Of a stretch of DNA of 64,000 nucleotides, positions 25,783 to 34,835 are shown one piece after another. Within the stretch, counting starts at the first letter, position 1. The number at the start of each line of letters is the position of its first letter. A model generated the notes under the pieces. That model had not been told where the DNA came from. It saw nothing but the letters and a program-made list of their open reading frames with translations, and made no database searches. This DNA comes from Streptomyces sp. RKAG293. GTDB taxonomy: Bacteria > Actinomycetota > Actinomycetes > Streptomycetales > Streptomycetaceae. The stretch covers positions 7,549,001 through 7,613,000 of the forward strand of contig NZ_JAJOZB010000001.1 in NCBI RefSeq assembly GCF_023701745.1, written 5' to 3'. Position numbers and translations under genes: made by a program.

Positions 25783-26749
25783 TCAGAAGCGTTGGCGGTA
25801 CTGGGCGGGGGAGATGCTGAGGGCGCGGTGGAAGGCGCGGCGCATGGCCTCGGTGCTGGGGTAGCCGCTGACCCGGGCGATGTGTTCGACGCTGTCCTGG
25901 GTGTCCTCCAGCAGGCGTCGGGCGGTCTCCAGCCGGGTCTGGTCCACGTAGCGGCCCGGGGAGGTGCCGGTCTCGGCGGTGAAGGCGCGGGCGAACTGGC
26001 GGGGGGAGAGGTTGGCGCGCTGCGCGAGTGTTTCCACCGAGAGGTCCGCGTCCGGGTGGACGGCGATCCAGTCCTGGACATCGCGCAGGGACTGTCGGTC
26101 GGAGAGTTGCGCCTGCAGGTGGGTACTGAACTGGCGCTGGGTGCCGGGTCGGCGGAGGAAGACGACCAGATGGCGGGCGAGGGTCAGGGCGGCGTCCCGT
26201 CCGAGGTCCTCCTCGATGAGGGCGAGCATGAGGTCCATCCCGCTGGTGCCGCCGGCGGAGGTGGAGATCCGGCCGTCCCGGATGAAGATCGGGTCGGCGT
26301 CCACCTCGGTCCCGGGATAGGCCTGGGCCAGCTCATCGGCCTGGCTCCAGTGGGTGGTGACCCGCTTGCCGGTGAGGAGTCCCGCCTCGGCCAGCAGGAA
26401 GGCTCCGGTGCAGATGGAGACGATCCGCTGGGAGCGGTTAGCGTTCCGCCGAAGCCAGCACGCCACCTCCGGGTCGACGGTGGTGGTGCCGTCGCCGCTG
26501 TGGGGCGGGCACGATGAGGGTGTGCGGCGTGGTGGCGGTGTGCAGATCGGTGTCCGGCACGAGCGTCAGGCCGCTGGGACTGTGCACGGGGGTGCCACCC
26601 AGGCTCGCGGTCCGGACGCGGTACGCGACACTGCCGGCCCTCGTCCGGTCGGCGAAGAGGTTGGCAGCCGAGAGGATTTCGATGGGGCTGACCACGTCCA
26701 GCGCGTCCATGCCCTCGAAGAGCACGATGAGTACGGTGCGCGTTCTCAT
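25783..26749 (-). pseudogene. GATase1-like AraC-family regulator, one-base frameshift
   Basis: This would be a regulator of about 320 residues with an N-terminal DJ-1/PfpI domain and a C-terminal AraC domain. From ATG 26749 the first frame reads TVLIVLFEGMDALDVVSPIE and reaches HTLIVPAP. Near 26502-26505 (four G on the plus strand) the frame changes, and the protein continues one frame over as WLRRNANRSQRIVSICTGAF, with the family's cysteine in ICTGAF. It ends with the two helix-turn-helix units (LAQRANLSPRQFARAF; VSGYPSTEAMRRAFHRAL). One extra G would restore it. Both halves are otherwise well preserved, so the break is recent or artefactual. Confidence 0.85.
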
Positions 26750-26917
26750 ACAGCCAGCCTGACAACTCCTGCGGATGTCCGCAACGTCACACATCCGACC
26801 TTTCGTGCCATGGTGATGGTCGAGCCGTCGCTCCATCGCGGCGCGGTGGGGCGACGGTGGCCCGGCCCGCCGTCACCGGCTTCGTCACCGACACAGGTAA
26901 TGAACTCCCACCCCGCG

Positions 26918-27685
26918 CTACTGCGGCAGGGAATGCCGAGTCACCGGGGAGAGCCGAGGCCGCTTGGCCCCGACCCCGTCACCGGAGGAACCACCGGTCA
27001 ACCGCCTCCGGAGCCACGGTCCGAGGTGGGACTGCGCCCACCGGGCGTCGTCCCGCCGCCGTCGCCGCGCAACGGTCCCGGCACGGACCGACTCCGGCAC
27101 GGGAGCGACGCCCAAGGTGGCCAGGATCTGATCAGCGACCCTGCGGTGACCTGATGGACTCAGGTGGAGCCGGTCCTGGCACCAGAGGTCGGGAAGGCCG
27201 AACGCCGCGTCCCCGAACAGGTCCACGACATGAGCACCGTGCCGGCCGGCCAAGCCGGATACGGCGTCGTTCATGGCGATGATCCGAGGCCGCAACAGCC
27301 CCGGTAGCGGCAGCCGCACGCTCTGGTCGGGGAACCGGAACAGCACGACCTCGGCTCCCGCCTCCGTCAACGTGCCGACCGCCCGGTCGAACCTGGCCAT
27401 CAGGTCGTTCACGTCGAACCCCGGGCGCAGCGCGTCGTTGCCGCCCGCGGAGAAGCAGATCAGATCCGGCCGCATCCCGGTCGCCGCCGGGATCTGCTCG
27501 GCCACGATCTGGTCGAGCCTGCGGCCCCGCACGGCCAGGTTGGCGTAACGGAACCCCGGCGCGCGGGTGGCGAGTTCGATGGCGGTCAGATCGGACCAGC
27601 CACGGACCGTGCCGTCGGGCAGCGGATCACCGACGCCCTCGGCGAAGCTGTCGCCCACCACGACGAGACTCTCCCAACGGCTCAT
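26918..27685 (-). CDS. SGNH/GDSL-family hydrolase
   Basis: A 255-residue esterase-type protein. Block I is VVGDSFAEG with the serine near residue 12, block III is SAGGNDAL, and block V is DRLHLSPSGH with the Asp-His pair. There is no signal peptide, so it acts inside the cell. The C-terminal 60 residues are Arg-rich (RRRRRDDARWAQSHLGPWLR), as in many actinobacterial SGNH proteins. The start at 27685 overlaps the stop of the DinB-like gene (ATGA), so the pair is coupled. The substrate is unknown. Confidence 0.88.
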   Translation of the reverse strand: MSRWESLVVVGDSFAEGVGDPLPDGTVRGWSDLTAIELATRAPGFRYANLAVRGRRLDQIVAEQIPAATGMRPDLICFSAGGNDALRPGFDVNDLMARFDRAVGTLTEAGAEVVLFRFPDQSVRLPLPGLLRPRIIAMNDAVSGLAGRHGAHVVDLFGDAAFGLPDLWCQDRLHLSPSGHRRVADQILATLGVAPVPESVRAGTVARRRRRDDARWAQSHLGPWLRRRLTGGSSGDGVGAKRPRLSPVTRHSLPQ

Positions 27686-28254
27686 CGCCGCTCCCACCGG
27701 GGATCGCGGCCGGTGAAGGCGAGAAACCGATCGGCCACCGAGGCTTCGCCGGACACCGCGATCTCTTCGCCGAAGGCCTGGCCGGGCCCGCGCGTCAACG
27801 GGAACTTCAGCAGCATCTCCAACGCGGCCCCGACGAGATCGTCGTCGAGTTCCCACACCTGTCCGAGCGTGCTGGCCACATCCCAGCTGTGCGCCACGGT
27901 GTCGATCACATGCATCATCACCGCGACCTTCCCGGGAAGGACGCCGAACTCCCGCACCTCGACCGTCCGGCCCAGCACGTCGTCGGCCGCGAACGCCTCG
28001 GTGACCAGGGCCGCGGACGCCGCGAAAGCCTGGATCGGGTCGGGGTCGAGGGTTCCGCCGGTCCATACGGCCCGGTCGGTGCCGCCCTGCACCGCTGACG
28101 CGAATCCCTGGTTCTCGCTCACCAGATGGACGAGAAGTTCCCGCAGTGCCCAGTCCGCGCACGGCGTCGGGCGGTCCAGATCGGCCGCGGTCACAGGGGA
28201 CAGGATCCACCGAGCGGCGTCGAGCGCCCGCCGGTCCAGTTCGATGAGTTGCAT
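27682..28254 (-). CDS. TIGR03086-type DinB / mycothiol-dependent-isomerase-like protein
   Basis: A 190-residue four-helix protein. The N-terminal SPVTAADLDRPTPCADWALR is the hallmark of the maleylpyruvate-isomerase N-terminal/TIGR03086 group, followed by HLVSENQGFA and VIDTVAHSWDVA, which supply the histidines of a metal site. Family members are thought to be mycothiol-dependent S-transferases or detoxifiers. The start at 28254 gives the canonical N-terminus; upstream in-frame starts would run into the divergent MocR gene. It is first in an operon with the SGNH hydrolase. Confidence 0.85.
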   Translation of the reverse strand: MQLIELDRRALDAARWILSPVTAADLDRPTPCADWALRELLVHLVSENQGFASAVQGGTDRAVWTGGTLDPDPIQAFAASAALVTEAFAADDVLGRTVEVREFGVLPGKVAVMMHVIDTVAHSWDVASTLGQVWELDDDLVGAALEMLLKFPLTRGPGQAFGEEIAVSGEASVADRFLAFTGRDPRWERR

Positions 28255-28327
28255 GATCGCGATCCTAGGAACAGCCGCGCCCGCCCTGAAGGGCCAAAAC
28301 CCGACCATCCGGAGGGAGCCAATTACG

Positions 28328-29761
28328 ATGGGCCCGGTGGAACTGCACATCAGCCTCGCCGGCCGGCACGACCTGATCGGGCAGATCTACCGGCAGGTCA
28401 GAGCCGCTGTCCTCGACGGACGGCTGCGTCCGGGCGACCCCGTGCCGCCGACCCGGGAGCTCGCCGCCCGCCTCCGGGTGTCCCGCAACACCGTCAGCGG
28501 CGCCTATGACCGGCTCACCGCCGAGGGATTCGTCCAGGCCCGGAAAGGAGCCGGAACATTCGTCTCGCCGGGGATCACCACCGCCGCCTCGCCGACCACC
28601 CCGAGCCCGCTGCGGCCCCTGCCGGTCTGGGACGAGCTGCCCGAACCACCCGACCTGACGCGCACCCGGTACGCCTTCGACTTCCGGCCGGGGCACCCCG
28701 ACGTCCGGCTGTTCCCCTACGAGAGCTGGCGGCGACTGCTCAGCCGCGAACTCCGCGCCAACCGGTCGGGCAACGCGATATACGGAGACCCGGCAGGACA
28801 CAGCGGTCTGCGCACCCAGATCGCCCGGCACATCGGCCTGTCCCGCGCCGTCCGCACCGAACCCGCCGACATCGCCGTCACCGCGGGCGCCCAGCAGGCC
28901 TTCGACCTGATCGCCCGCGTCCTGGTCGCGCCCGGCCGGACCGTCGCCCTGGAAGATCCCGGCTACCCGCCGGCCCGGCACATGTTCGCCTCCCACGGTG
29001 CTCGCATCGCCCGCACGCCGGTGGACGGCGAAGGGCTGATCATCGACGCCCTCCCGCCCGAGACCGCGCTGGTGTACGTGACCCCGTCCCACCAGTTCCC
29101 GCTCGGCATGCCGATGTCGCTCGCCAGGAAACTGGAGCTCCTCGCCTGGGCCGACGAGCACGACGCGGTCATCGTGGAGGACGACTACGACAGCGAGTTC
29201 TGTTTCGGCGGCACCCCGACGGAGCCGCTGCGCAGCCTCGACACCCACGGCCGGGTCCTGTACGTCGGTACGTTCTCCAAGGTGATGCTTCCCACCCTGC
29301 GCCTCGGGTTCCTGGTCGCTCCGCCCTCGCTGCGCCGGGCGTTCCGCACCGCCAAGTACGTGACCGACTGGAACACCTCCTGGCCCCAGCAGGCGGCCCT
29401 CGCGGCCTTTCTCGAAGAGGGGCTGCTGGCCGCGCACATACGCCGGATGCGCCACGCCTACCGGGCCCGCCACGCCCGCGTCGGCGCCGTCCTGGCCCGG
29501 GACTTCACCGATCTCCTGGACATCGTCCCTTCTGCCGCTGGCCTGCACCTGAGCGCACTGCTACCGCTGGACACCGACGACCGGACGATCGCCCGCCGGG
29601 CCGCCGCCCGGGGAGTGGGAGTCCTGGGCCTGTCCGGCTTCGGGAGCGCCGGCGGCCGGTCCGGTCTGGTCCTCGGATACGGCGCGATCCCACTCGAGGC
29701 CATCGACGGCGGCCTCCGTCAGTTGGCACTCGCCATCCGCGACAGTGATGCCTCCTCCTGA
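28328..29761 (+). CDS. MocR/PdxR-type regulator (GntR HTH + aminotransferase domain)
   Basis: A 477-residue regulator. Residues about 1-75 are a GntR winged helix (PTRELAARLRVSRNTVSGAY, GFVQARKGAGTFV). Residues about 110-477 are a fold-type I aminotransferase domain that binds PLP, with YGDPAGHSGLR, VYVTPSHQFPLGMPMS, IVEDDYDSEF and the PLP lysine in GTFSKVMLP. Such proteins sense PLP-linked amino compounds. The ATG lies about 9 bases after GGAGGG. It is divergent from the DinB/SGNH operon, whose promoter it may control; the effector is unknown. Confidence 0.92.
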   Translation: MGPVELHISLAGRHDLIGQIYRQVRAAVLDGRLRPGDPVPPTRELAARLRVSRNTVSGAYDRLTAEGFVQARKGAGTFVSPGITTAASPTTPSPLRPLPVWDELPEPPDLTRTRYAFDFRPGHPDVRLFPYESWRRLLSRELRANRSGNAIYGDPAGHSGLRTQIARHIGLSRAVRTEPADIAVTAGAQQAFDLIARVLVAPGRTVALEDPGYPPARHMFASHGARIARTPVDGEGLIIDALPPETALVYVTPSHQFPLGMPMSLARKLELLAWADEHDAVIVEDDYDSEFCFGGTPTEPLRSLDTHGRVLYVGTFSKVMLPTLRLGFLVAPPSLRRAFRTAKYVTDWNTSWPQQAALAAFLEEGLLAAHIRRMRHAYRARHARVGAVLARDFTDLLDIVPSAAGLHLSALLPLDTDDRTIARRAAARGVGVLGLSGFGSAGGRSGLVLGYGAIPLEAIDGGLRQLALAIRDSDASS

Positions 29762-29779
29762 AGCATCGCGGGGGCCGGC

Positions 29780-30385
29780 TCAGGCTCGTTCCAGTTGGTG
29801 GGTGGCGTCGAGGATGGCGAGTTCGCTCTCGGTGGCTTGGCGTTTCCATTCGGGGGCGACCGTGGCATAGGTGGTGACGTCGTGCCAGATGCCCTGGGTG
29901 CGGAACAGCTGGCGCAGGGTCGCCTCCGGGCGCAGGCCGGCGGCGTGCATCACCTTGGGCATGTGGTGGTGGTCGCTGCGGTGGCCGGCCCAGATGCGGT
30001 GCAGGCCCAGGTGGCCGAAGCCGTACGCCATGAGCAGGCGGCCCGCCTCATGGCCGCGACCGGGTGCGGAGGCTCCGGGAAGCAGTACGAGGCTGGTGAG
30101 CATGGCGTTGCTGCCGTAGCCCTCGACGAGGAGTCCCATGGTGCCGACGAGGGTGTCGTCGTCCGGTGGGCAGACGGCGAGGGTGTACTTGCGGCGCGGG
30201 TGCGAGTGGGGTTGGGCGAGGCTTTGGGCGAAAGCGTCGTGTGCCTGGTCGGCGGTCATTCGGTCGATGCCCAGGTAGCGGGTGAGTACCGGGTGGGTGA
30301 GGATCCGAGTGAAGGCATCGTGGTCACCTGCGCGGAGTTCCCGCAGCTTGAGGTGGTCGCCGCGGAGGTCGGGGACTCGGTTCAC
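29780..30385 (-). CDS. GNAT-family N-acetyltransferase
   Basis: A 201-residue protein of the RimJ/RimL-like GNAT group. It opens LRGDHLKLRELRAGDHDAF, and the acetyl-CoA loop is in GRGHEAGRLLMAYGFGHLGL. The C-terminal half continues with HRIWAGHRSDHHHMPKVMHA, where GNATs of this group usually have the N-x-x-S/x-x-x-E segment; here histidines replace it. The GTG start at 30385 overlaps the stop of the ThiF-like gene (GTGA), so both are translated together. Pairing with an E1-like enzyme suggests a small-molecule or peptide-modifying role, which is inference. Confidence 0.82.
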   Translation of the reverse strand: MNRVPDLRGDHLKLRELRAGDHDAFTRILTHPVLTRYLGIDRMTADQAHDAFAQSLAQPHSHPRRKYTLAVCPPDDDTLVGTMGLLVEGYGSNAMLTSLVLLPGASAPGRGHEAGRLLMAYGFGHLGLHRIWAGHRSDHHHMPKVMHAAGLRPEATLRQLFRTQGIWHDVTTYATVAPEWKRQATESELAILDATHQLERA

Positions 30386-31560
30386 AGGGTGGCTCCGTGC
30401 GGTGCGGGCAGTGTTGACCGGACGGGAACGAGTGCGTCGAGGTCGATGGAGTGGCGGCCGGACGGCAAGGGTTCTCCGAGCAGGATGCGGCGGGCGGTGT
30501 CGGTGAGGAGGGCCGCGCCGAGCATGACGCCGCTGGCCAGTTGGGGCCAGCTGGACAGGGTCTGTCCGACGCGAGTGAGGGCGTCGGTCATGGCGGGGCT
30601 CAGGCGCTGTTCGTCAACGATGTCGAGCAGAAATCGGATGGTCTGGTCGCGGTCGAGCCCGCGCACGTCGGCGGCGGTCCTGGTGCCGATGCGGCCGTGG
30701 AAGAGTGGGCGGTCGGGTTCGAGGTCGAAGCGCTCGATGTCGAGCAGGCCGCGGTCGTTGGTGTCCATGAGGACGGGAATCCTTCCGCGGCGGGCGTGTT
30801 CACGGGCGGCGACCTTCACCCAGGGGGTGTCGCATTCCTCGATCAGCACGTCCAGGCCTCGGCCGTTCTCACCGTCAGCGAAGAAGTCCGCGATGGTCTC
30901 GTCGGTGACGCCGGCGCGATGGATCTCGATGTCCAGGTAGGGGTCGAGTTCGTACATACGGCGGGCGCACAGCACACTCTTCTCCAACCCGAGTTCGTGA
31001 ACGCCGGCGCGTAGCCGGTTCAGGTTGGACAGGCTGAGCCGGTCGAAGTCGGCCAGTCTGAACGCCCCGCCGACGCCTTCCATGGCGCAGGTCAAGGCGG
31101 CGCTGCTGCCGACCGACAGGCCGACAACGCCCACGCGGCGGCGCAGCAGTCCCTCCTGCTGCTCACGGGTGATCTTGTCGCGGTTGCGGTCGGTACGCAC
31201 CAGGCGGAACTCCGCCTCCGGCAGTACGTGCACCAGGCGTCCCGACCACGGGTACCAGGCCCACCGGCCGTAGGCGTCCGGGCGACCGTCGACGACCAAG
31301 GCGATCGCGCGGTCCATGTCCCGCGGTCCGAAGACGTCGTGGGGTGCCCGGCTCCGCACCAGCTCCGCAACCTGGTCCTCGATCCGATCGTGGACCTCGC
31401 ACAGTCGGGCCGAGGCGCGCAGTGCGGCCAGCGCGGCTGCGCCGGCGGGCAGCGCGGGATCCAGCAGCACGGGGCGGAACGATTCACCGGCCTCGCGCGG
31501 GGACGGCACAACGAAGTGGTCCGGCTCCGGGCCGGACTCGACTGGATGAGTCACGGCCAC
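30382..31560 (-). CDS. ThiF/E1-like adenylating protein
   Basis: A protein of about 392 residues. After a 120-residue N-terminal extension comes the E1-like Rossmann core: RRRVGVVGLSVGSSAALTCA (a GxGxxG variant), then LADFDRLSLSNLNR with the conserved acidic and Arg residues, and later LIEECDTPWVK and VLMDTNDRG. No CxxC zinc motif of MoeB/ThiF is visible, which fits specialised E1-like proteins acting on small substrates. The start is uncertain: GTG 31560 begins the conserved-looking region, and 31614 is an in-frame alternative. It is coupled by overlap to the GNAT gene. Confidence 0.8.
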   Translation of the reverse strand: MAVTHPVESGPEPDHFVVPSPREAGESFRPVLLDPALPAGAAALAALRASARLCEVHDRIEDQVAELVRSRAPHDVFGPRDMDRAIALVVDGRPDAYGRWAWYPWSGRLVHVLPEAEFRLVRTDRNRDKITREQQEGLLRRRVGVVGLSVGSSAALTCAMEGVGGAFRLADFDRLSLSNLNRLRAGVHELGLEKSVLCARRMYELDPYLDIEIHRAGVTDETIADFFADGENGRGLDVLIEECDTPWVKVAAREHARRGRIPVLMDTNDRGLLDIERFDLEPDRPLFHGRIGTRTAADVRGLDRDQTIRFLLDIVDEQRLSPAMTDALTRVGQTLSSWPQLASGVMLGAALLTDTARRILLGEPLPSGRHSIDLDALVPVRSTLPAPHGATL

Positions 31561-31776
31561 GACGCTAGCAACCGAAGATCTTGAAGACCGGCTCGTCTCC
31601 CTCGGTCGGCGCACTCGAATTGATCTTCTATCCGAATGCGCCGATCACGCTCCCTTCACGCCCCTCACAGCCAGTGAGTGGTACACGTCGCCGCGTCAGC
31701 CGGCGGACGAAACAGCGTCAGAGAGCCGACTGCCTGCCGGCAACCAGTCGCAGTGACCCGCCCACGACAGTGGCTC

Positions 31777-33573
31777 TCAGATGTCGAGCACGGACACCGT
31801 GTTGGACTGGATGTTGCCTACGTAGCAGCGTCGGCCGTCGGGGGAGATCACGATGGGCGACGGCAGGACCCCGACAGGGATGGTGGCGACCACTTCGCCG
31901 AGCTCGGTGTCGAGCACGGAAACCGTGTTGTCCGTCTGGCTGGTCACGTAGACACGTCGGCTGTCGGGAGACACCGCGGCGCACAGCGGGACCCCTCCGA
32001 TCGGGATTCTCGCGATCGTCCGATCCGTGCTGGTGTCGATCACCATCAGTAGGTCGGATGCGGCGTTGGTGATGTAGGCCCGCCTGCCGTCGGGCGCGAT
32101 CGCGATTCCGTAGAGACTGCCGGGGGCGTACAACGTGCCGGTGATCTGGTTGGTGTGGGTGTCGATCACCACCGGGGGCTCGTTGTTGTTGACGACGTAC
32201 ACCCGGTCGCCGTCGGGGTGCACCGCCACGCCCAACGGGAAGCCTTCGGAGAACAGTTGCCTGGCCGCCGTGTTGGCGTTGACGTCGATCACGTTCACCG
32301 ACTCCCCGTTGTAGTTGGTGACATAGGCCTGGCGGCCGTCAGGGGTGATCGCGATCCCGGTGGGTGTGTTACTGACAGGAGGGGCAGGGGCTATGGGTAT
32401 TCTCGCGAACACCGTGTTGCTGTTCGTGTCGATGACGGAGACCGTGTCGTCGCCGCTGTTGGCCACGTAGACCCGTCGGCCGTTGGGCGTTATCGCCACG
32501 CCGAGTGGTTCGCGCCCCACGTACGGGGTGGCGATTATTTGATGGGTGACGGTGTCGATGACGGAAACCGTGTACCCACTGGTGACGTAGAGATGACCGC
32601 CGTCCGGAGTGATGGCGGCGCCGGTCGGGGACCCCGCCAGGGTGATGGTGTCGATCACCGTGTTCGGGCTTGTTTCCAGGACCGTCACGGTGTTCGCGCC
32701 GGTGTTGGTCGCGTAGACGCGGCGGCCGTCGGAGGACTGGGCGATCGCGAAGGGGCCGGTGCCGGCCGGGATGGTGCGGGTCGGCTGTGCGGTGACCATG
32801 TCGACGACCGTGACGGTGTCCGAGCCGCTGTCGGCGAGATAGGCGGTGCGGCCGTCGGGGGACACGACCACCCCGCGCGGACCGGCCCCGGCCGGGATCG
32901 GCCCGGTCACGTGGGCGGTGGCCGTGTCGAGGACCGAGACGGTGTCGGAACTGCTGCTGGTGACGCACATGTGCTGACCGTCGGGGGAGACCGCGACTCC
33001 GAAGGGCGCGGGACCCACGTGAGGTGTCGCGGTCACCTGACTGGTGGCCGTGTCGATGACGGACACGAAATCCTCACCGGTGTTGGCCACGTACACGCGG
33101 CTGCCATCGGGGGAGACCGCTATTCCGAACGGTGCCGAACCCACCTGCGGAGTCGCGGTCACCTGACCGGTGGCCGTGTCGATGACCGACACGGAATCGT
33201 CACCCGTGTTGGTCACGTAGGCGTGCAGGCCGTCGGGAGCCACCGCGACTCCCACCGGAGCGGAGCCCACGGCGATGGTGGCGGTGACCCTGCCGCTGGT
33301 GGTGTCGATGACGGATACCGACCCGTCGCCGGCGTTGGCGACATAGGCGTGGTTGCCGTCCGCGGAGACCGCCACCCCGCGGGGAACGTCTCCCACGGTG
33401 ATCTCGGAGGTCACCTGACGCGTCTTCGTGTCGACGACCGACACCTTGCGGTTGCCGCTGTCCGCCACGTACGCGTGGCTGTTGTCAGGGGAAAGCGCGA
33501 TTCCGTAGGGCGCCGCACCCACCGGAATCGATCCGGCGACAGAGGCGGCGGCAGCGGACAGTGATGTAGCCAC
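31777..33573 (-). CDS. YVTN-repeat beta-propeller protein (14 repeats)
   Basis: A 598-residue protein built almost wholly of 14 YVTN-type repeats of about 42 residues, each in the form GVAVSPDG, then AYVTNTGDDSVSVIDTATGQ, then VTATPQVG. Fourteen repeats would fold as two seven-bladed propellers. No signal peptide or membrane segment is visible from the GTG at 33573, so it is cytoplasmic or exported by another route. It lies downstream of the contractile-injection operon and is divergent from the fibre-like gene at 33760, so a binding or cargo role in that system is possible. No catalytic motif was seen. Confidence 0.85.
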   Translation of the reverse strand: MATSLSAAAASVAGSIPVGAAPYGIALSPDNSHAYVADSGNRKVSVVDTKTRQVTSEITVGDVPRGVAVSADGNHAYVANAGDGSVSVIDTTSGRVTATIAVGSAPVGVAVAPDGLHAYVTNTGDDSVSVIDTATGQVTATPQVGSAPFGIAVSPDGSRVYVANTGEDFVSVIDTATSQVTATPHVGPAPFGVAVSPDGQHMCVTSSSSDTVSVLDTATAHVTGPIPAGAGPRGVVVSPDGRTAYLADSGSDTVTVVDMVTAQPTRTIPAGTGPFAIAQSSDGRRVYATNTGANTVTVLETSPNTVIDTITLAGSPTGAAITPDGGHLYVTSGYTVSVIDTVTHQIIATPYVGREPLGVAITPNGRRVYVANSGDDTVSVIDTNSNTVFARIPIAPAPPVSNTPTGIAITPDGRQAYVTNYNGESVNVIDVNANTAARQLFSEGFPLGVAVHPDGDRVYVVNNNEPPVVIDTHTNQITGTLYAPGSLYGIAIAPDGRRAYITNAASDLLMVIDTSTDRTIARIPIGGVPLCAAVSPDSRRVYVTSQTDNTVSVLDTELGEVVATIPVGVLPSPIVISPDGRRCYVGNIQSNTVSVLDI

Positions 33574-33759
33574 GGCACGCACCTGCTCTGTTGGTATTCC
33601 CCGATCGGCCGGGCGCTGTGACGCGGCATCCCGGATGGCCGGGCGCCGGCCTGCGGGGCGGGTGCCCGAGTCCACTTCCAGCATCCTCTGGCCAGGACTT
33701 CCCCGCAATTGGACGAGGCGCGGAGCCCAGGAGACGATGGGAACCGAGGAAGGTGCGCC

Positions 33760-34416
33760 ATGACCAGTACCCCCGTTTCGCTGCCGTTCGACTACGAGTT
33801 CCGGCACCCCACCTGGGTCGACACGGTCGATCGGGTCGCCGCCGGGGGGCCGAATGGTTTCAACGCCCTGTTCGAGGCGCTCCAGAAGGACCTGACGGCC
33901 ATCGATCAGCTGTTCGCGACGGCAGCCGGCGCCGTCAACGCGCTGCAGGCGAAGGTCGATGCGCTGGGTCAGCCGCAGGCGGTCAACCGCTCCGTCACCG
34001 TCATCCCGATGCTGGCGGGCATCGCCGGCCAGCAGGCCTGGGACGTCACGTCGACCCCCGGATCGGCGGCCAAACCGGCGGGCGCGGCGACCGCCCAGGG
34101 CCTGGTGACCGTGGCGCTCCCGGCCGGCAGCGTCATCACCGGCTTCAAGGCCGGGGGCAGCAACATCGGATCGGGCCTGCTGGCATTGGAAGTGCACTGC
34201 CAGCGCCTCGACGGGTCGAATCCGCGGGTCGTGGCCAAGATCACCGTCTCGGGGCTGCCGACCGGCGGCGTTTTCCCGGCCAATCCGGTGACTCCGACCG
34301 GAGACGCCGTGGTCGACCCGGGGACGGTCTGCTACATCACCGCCAAGCTCAGCGGCGCTCAGGGCGGCGACACCGTCACCCTCTCCGGTTTTCAGGTTCT
34401 CTACAGCGGTTCCTGA
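33760..34416 (+). CDS. Fibre-like protein next to the contractile injection operon
   Basis: A 218-residue protein without an export signal. Residues about 35-72 form a heptad-like helix (LFEALQKDLTAIDQLFATAA, then AVNALQAKVDALG), followed by a Gly/Thr/Val-rich beta domain (residues about 80-218). A short trimerising coil plus beta head is the layout of small phage fibres or receptor-binding proteins. A GAGGAAGG ribosome site precedes the ATG. It is convergent with the end of the injection operon and divergent from the YVTN gene. Fibre identity is inferred from architecture and context; no family was recognised. Confidence 0.6.
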   Translation: MTSTPVSLPFDYEFRHPTWVDTVDRVAAGGPNGFNALFEALQKDLTAIDQLFATAAGAVNALQAKVDALGQPQAVNRSVTVIPMLAGIAGQQAWDVTSTPGSAAKPAGAATAQGLVTVALPAGSVITGFKAGGSNIGSGLLALEVHCQRLDGSNPRVVAKITVSGLPTGGVFPANPVTPTGDAVVDPGTVCYITAKLSGAQGGDTVTLSGFQVLYSGS

Positions 34417-34478
34417 CGGTGCGCCAGGCGCTCCGGGGCGATCGGCGTTTCTCCGCGGCCTTCGGAACCGGACCGTTC

Positions 34479-34835
34479 CTACGACGAGTGCAGACGGCGT
34501 GACGAGTCGGCCAGCAGGGTGTTTCCGTACGGGTCCGTCGCGGAATCGCCTGCCCGCAGGACGAGTTGACCGTTCGCCACCAGGCCGGGCGCCGTCGCCG
34601 AGAGCGTGACCGTCGCCGTGCCCGTCACCGGGGTCGGGGACGGCGGGGAGGAACCGGTAAAGGAGAACGTGCAGGTGGCCGTGTGGAGGACGAATGAGTC
34701 GTCGACCTTCAGGCTGGTCGCGGCCGTCTCCTCCACCGTTCCCGCAGTCCACTTTCCGACCGTCGCCCCGGCGAAGGGGAGCGCGCCCGCGGCCGCGGTG
34801 ACATCGCCCGAGCAGGCGACCGGGAGCGTCGTCAC
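34479..34835 (-). CDS. Small last protein of the injection operon (candidate spike tip)
   Basis: A 118-residue beta-rich protein (PVACSGDVTAAAGALPFAG, later LVLRAGDSATDPYGNTLLAD). Its GTG start overlaps the stop of the preceding large baseplate gene (GTGA), placing it last in the operon. Contractile systems usually encode a small PAAR or PAAR-like tip beside the spike. The size, Gly/Thr-rich strands and paired cysteines (VACSG, TATCTF) are compatible with that, but the classical PAAR signature is not clear. No other function is evident. Confidence 0.55.
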   Translation of the reverse strand: MTTLPVACSGDVTAAAGALPFAGATVGKWTAGTVEETAATSLKVDDSFVLHTATCTFSFTGSSPPSPTPVTGTATVTLSATAPGLVANGQLVLRAGDSATDPYGNTLLADSSRRLHSS

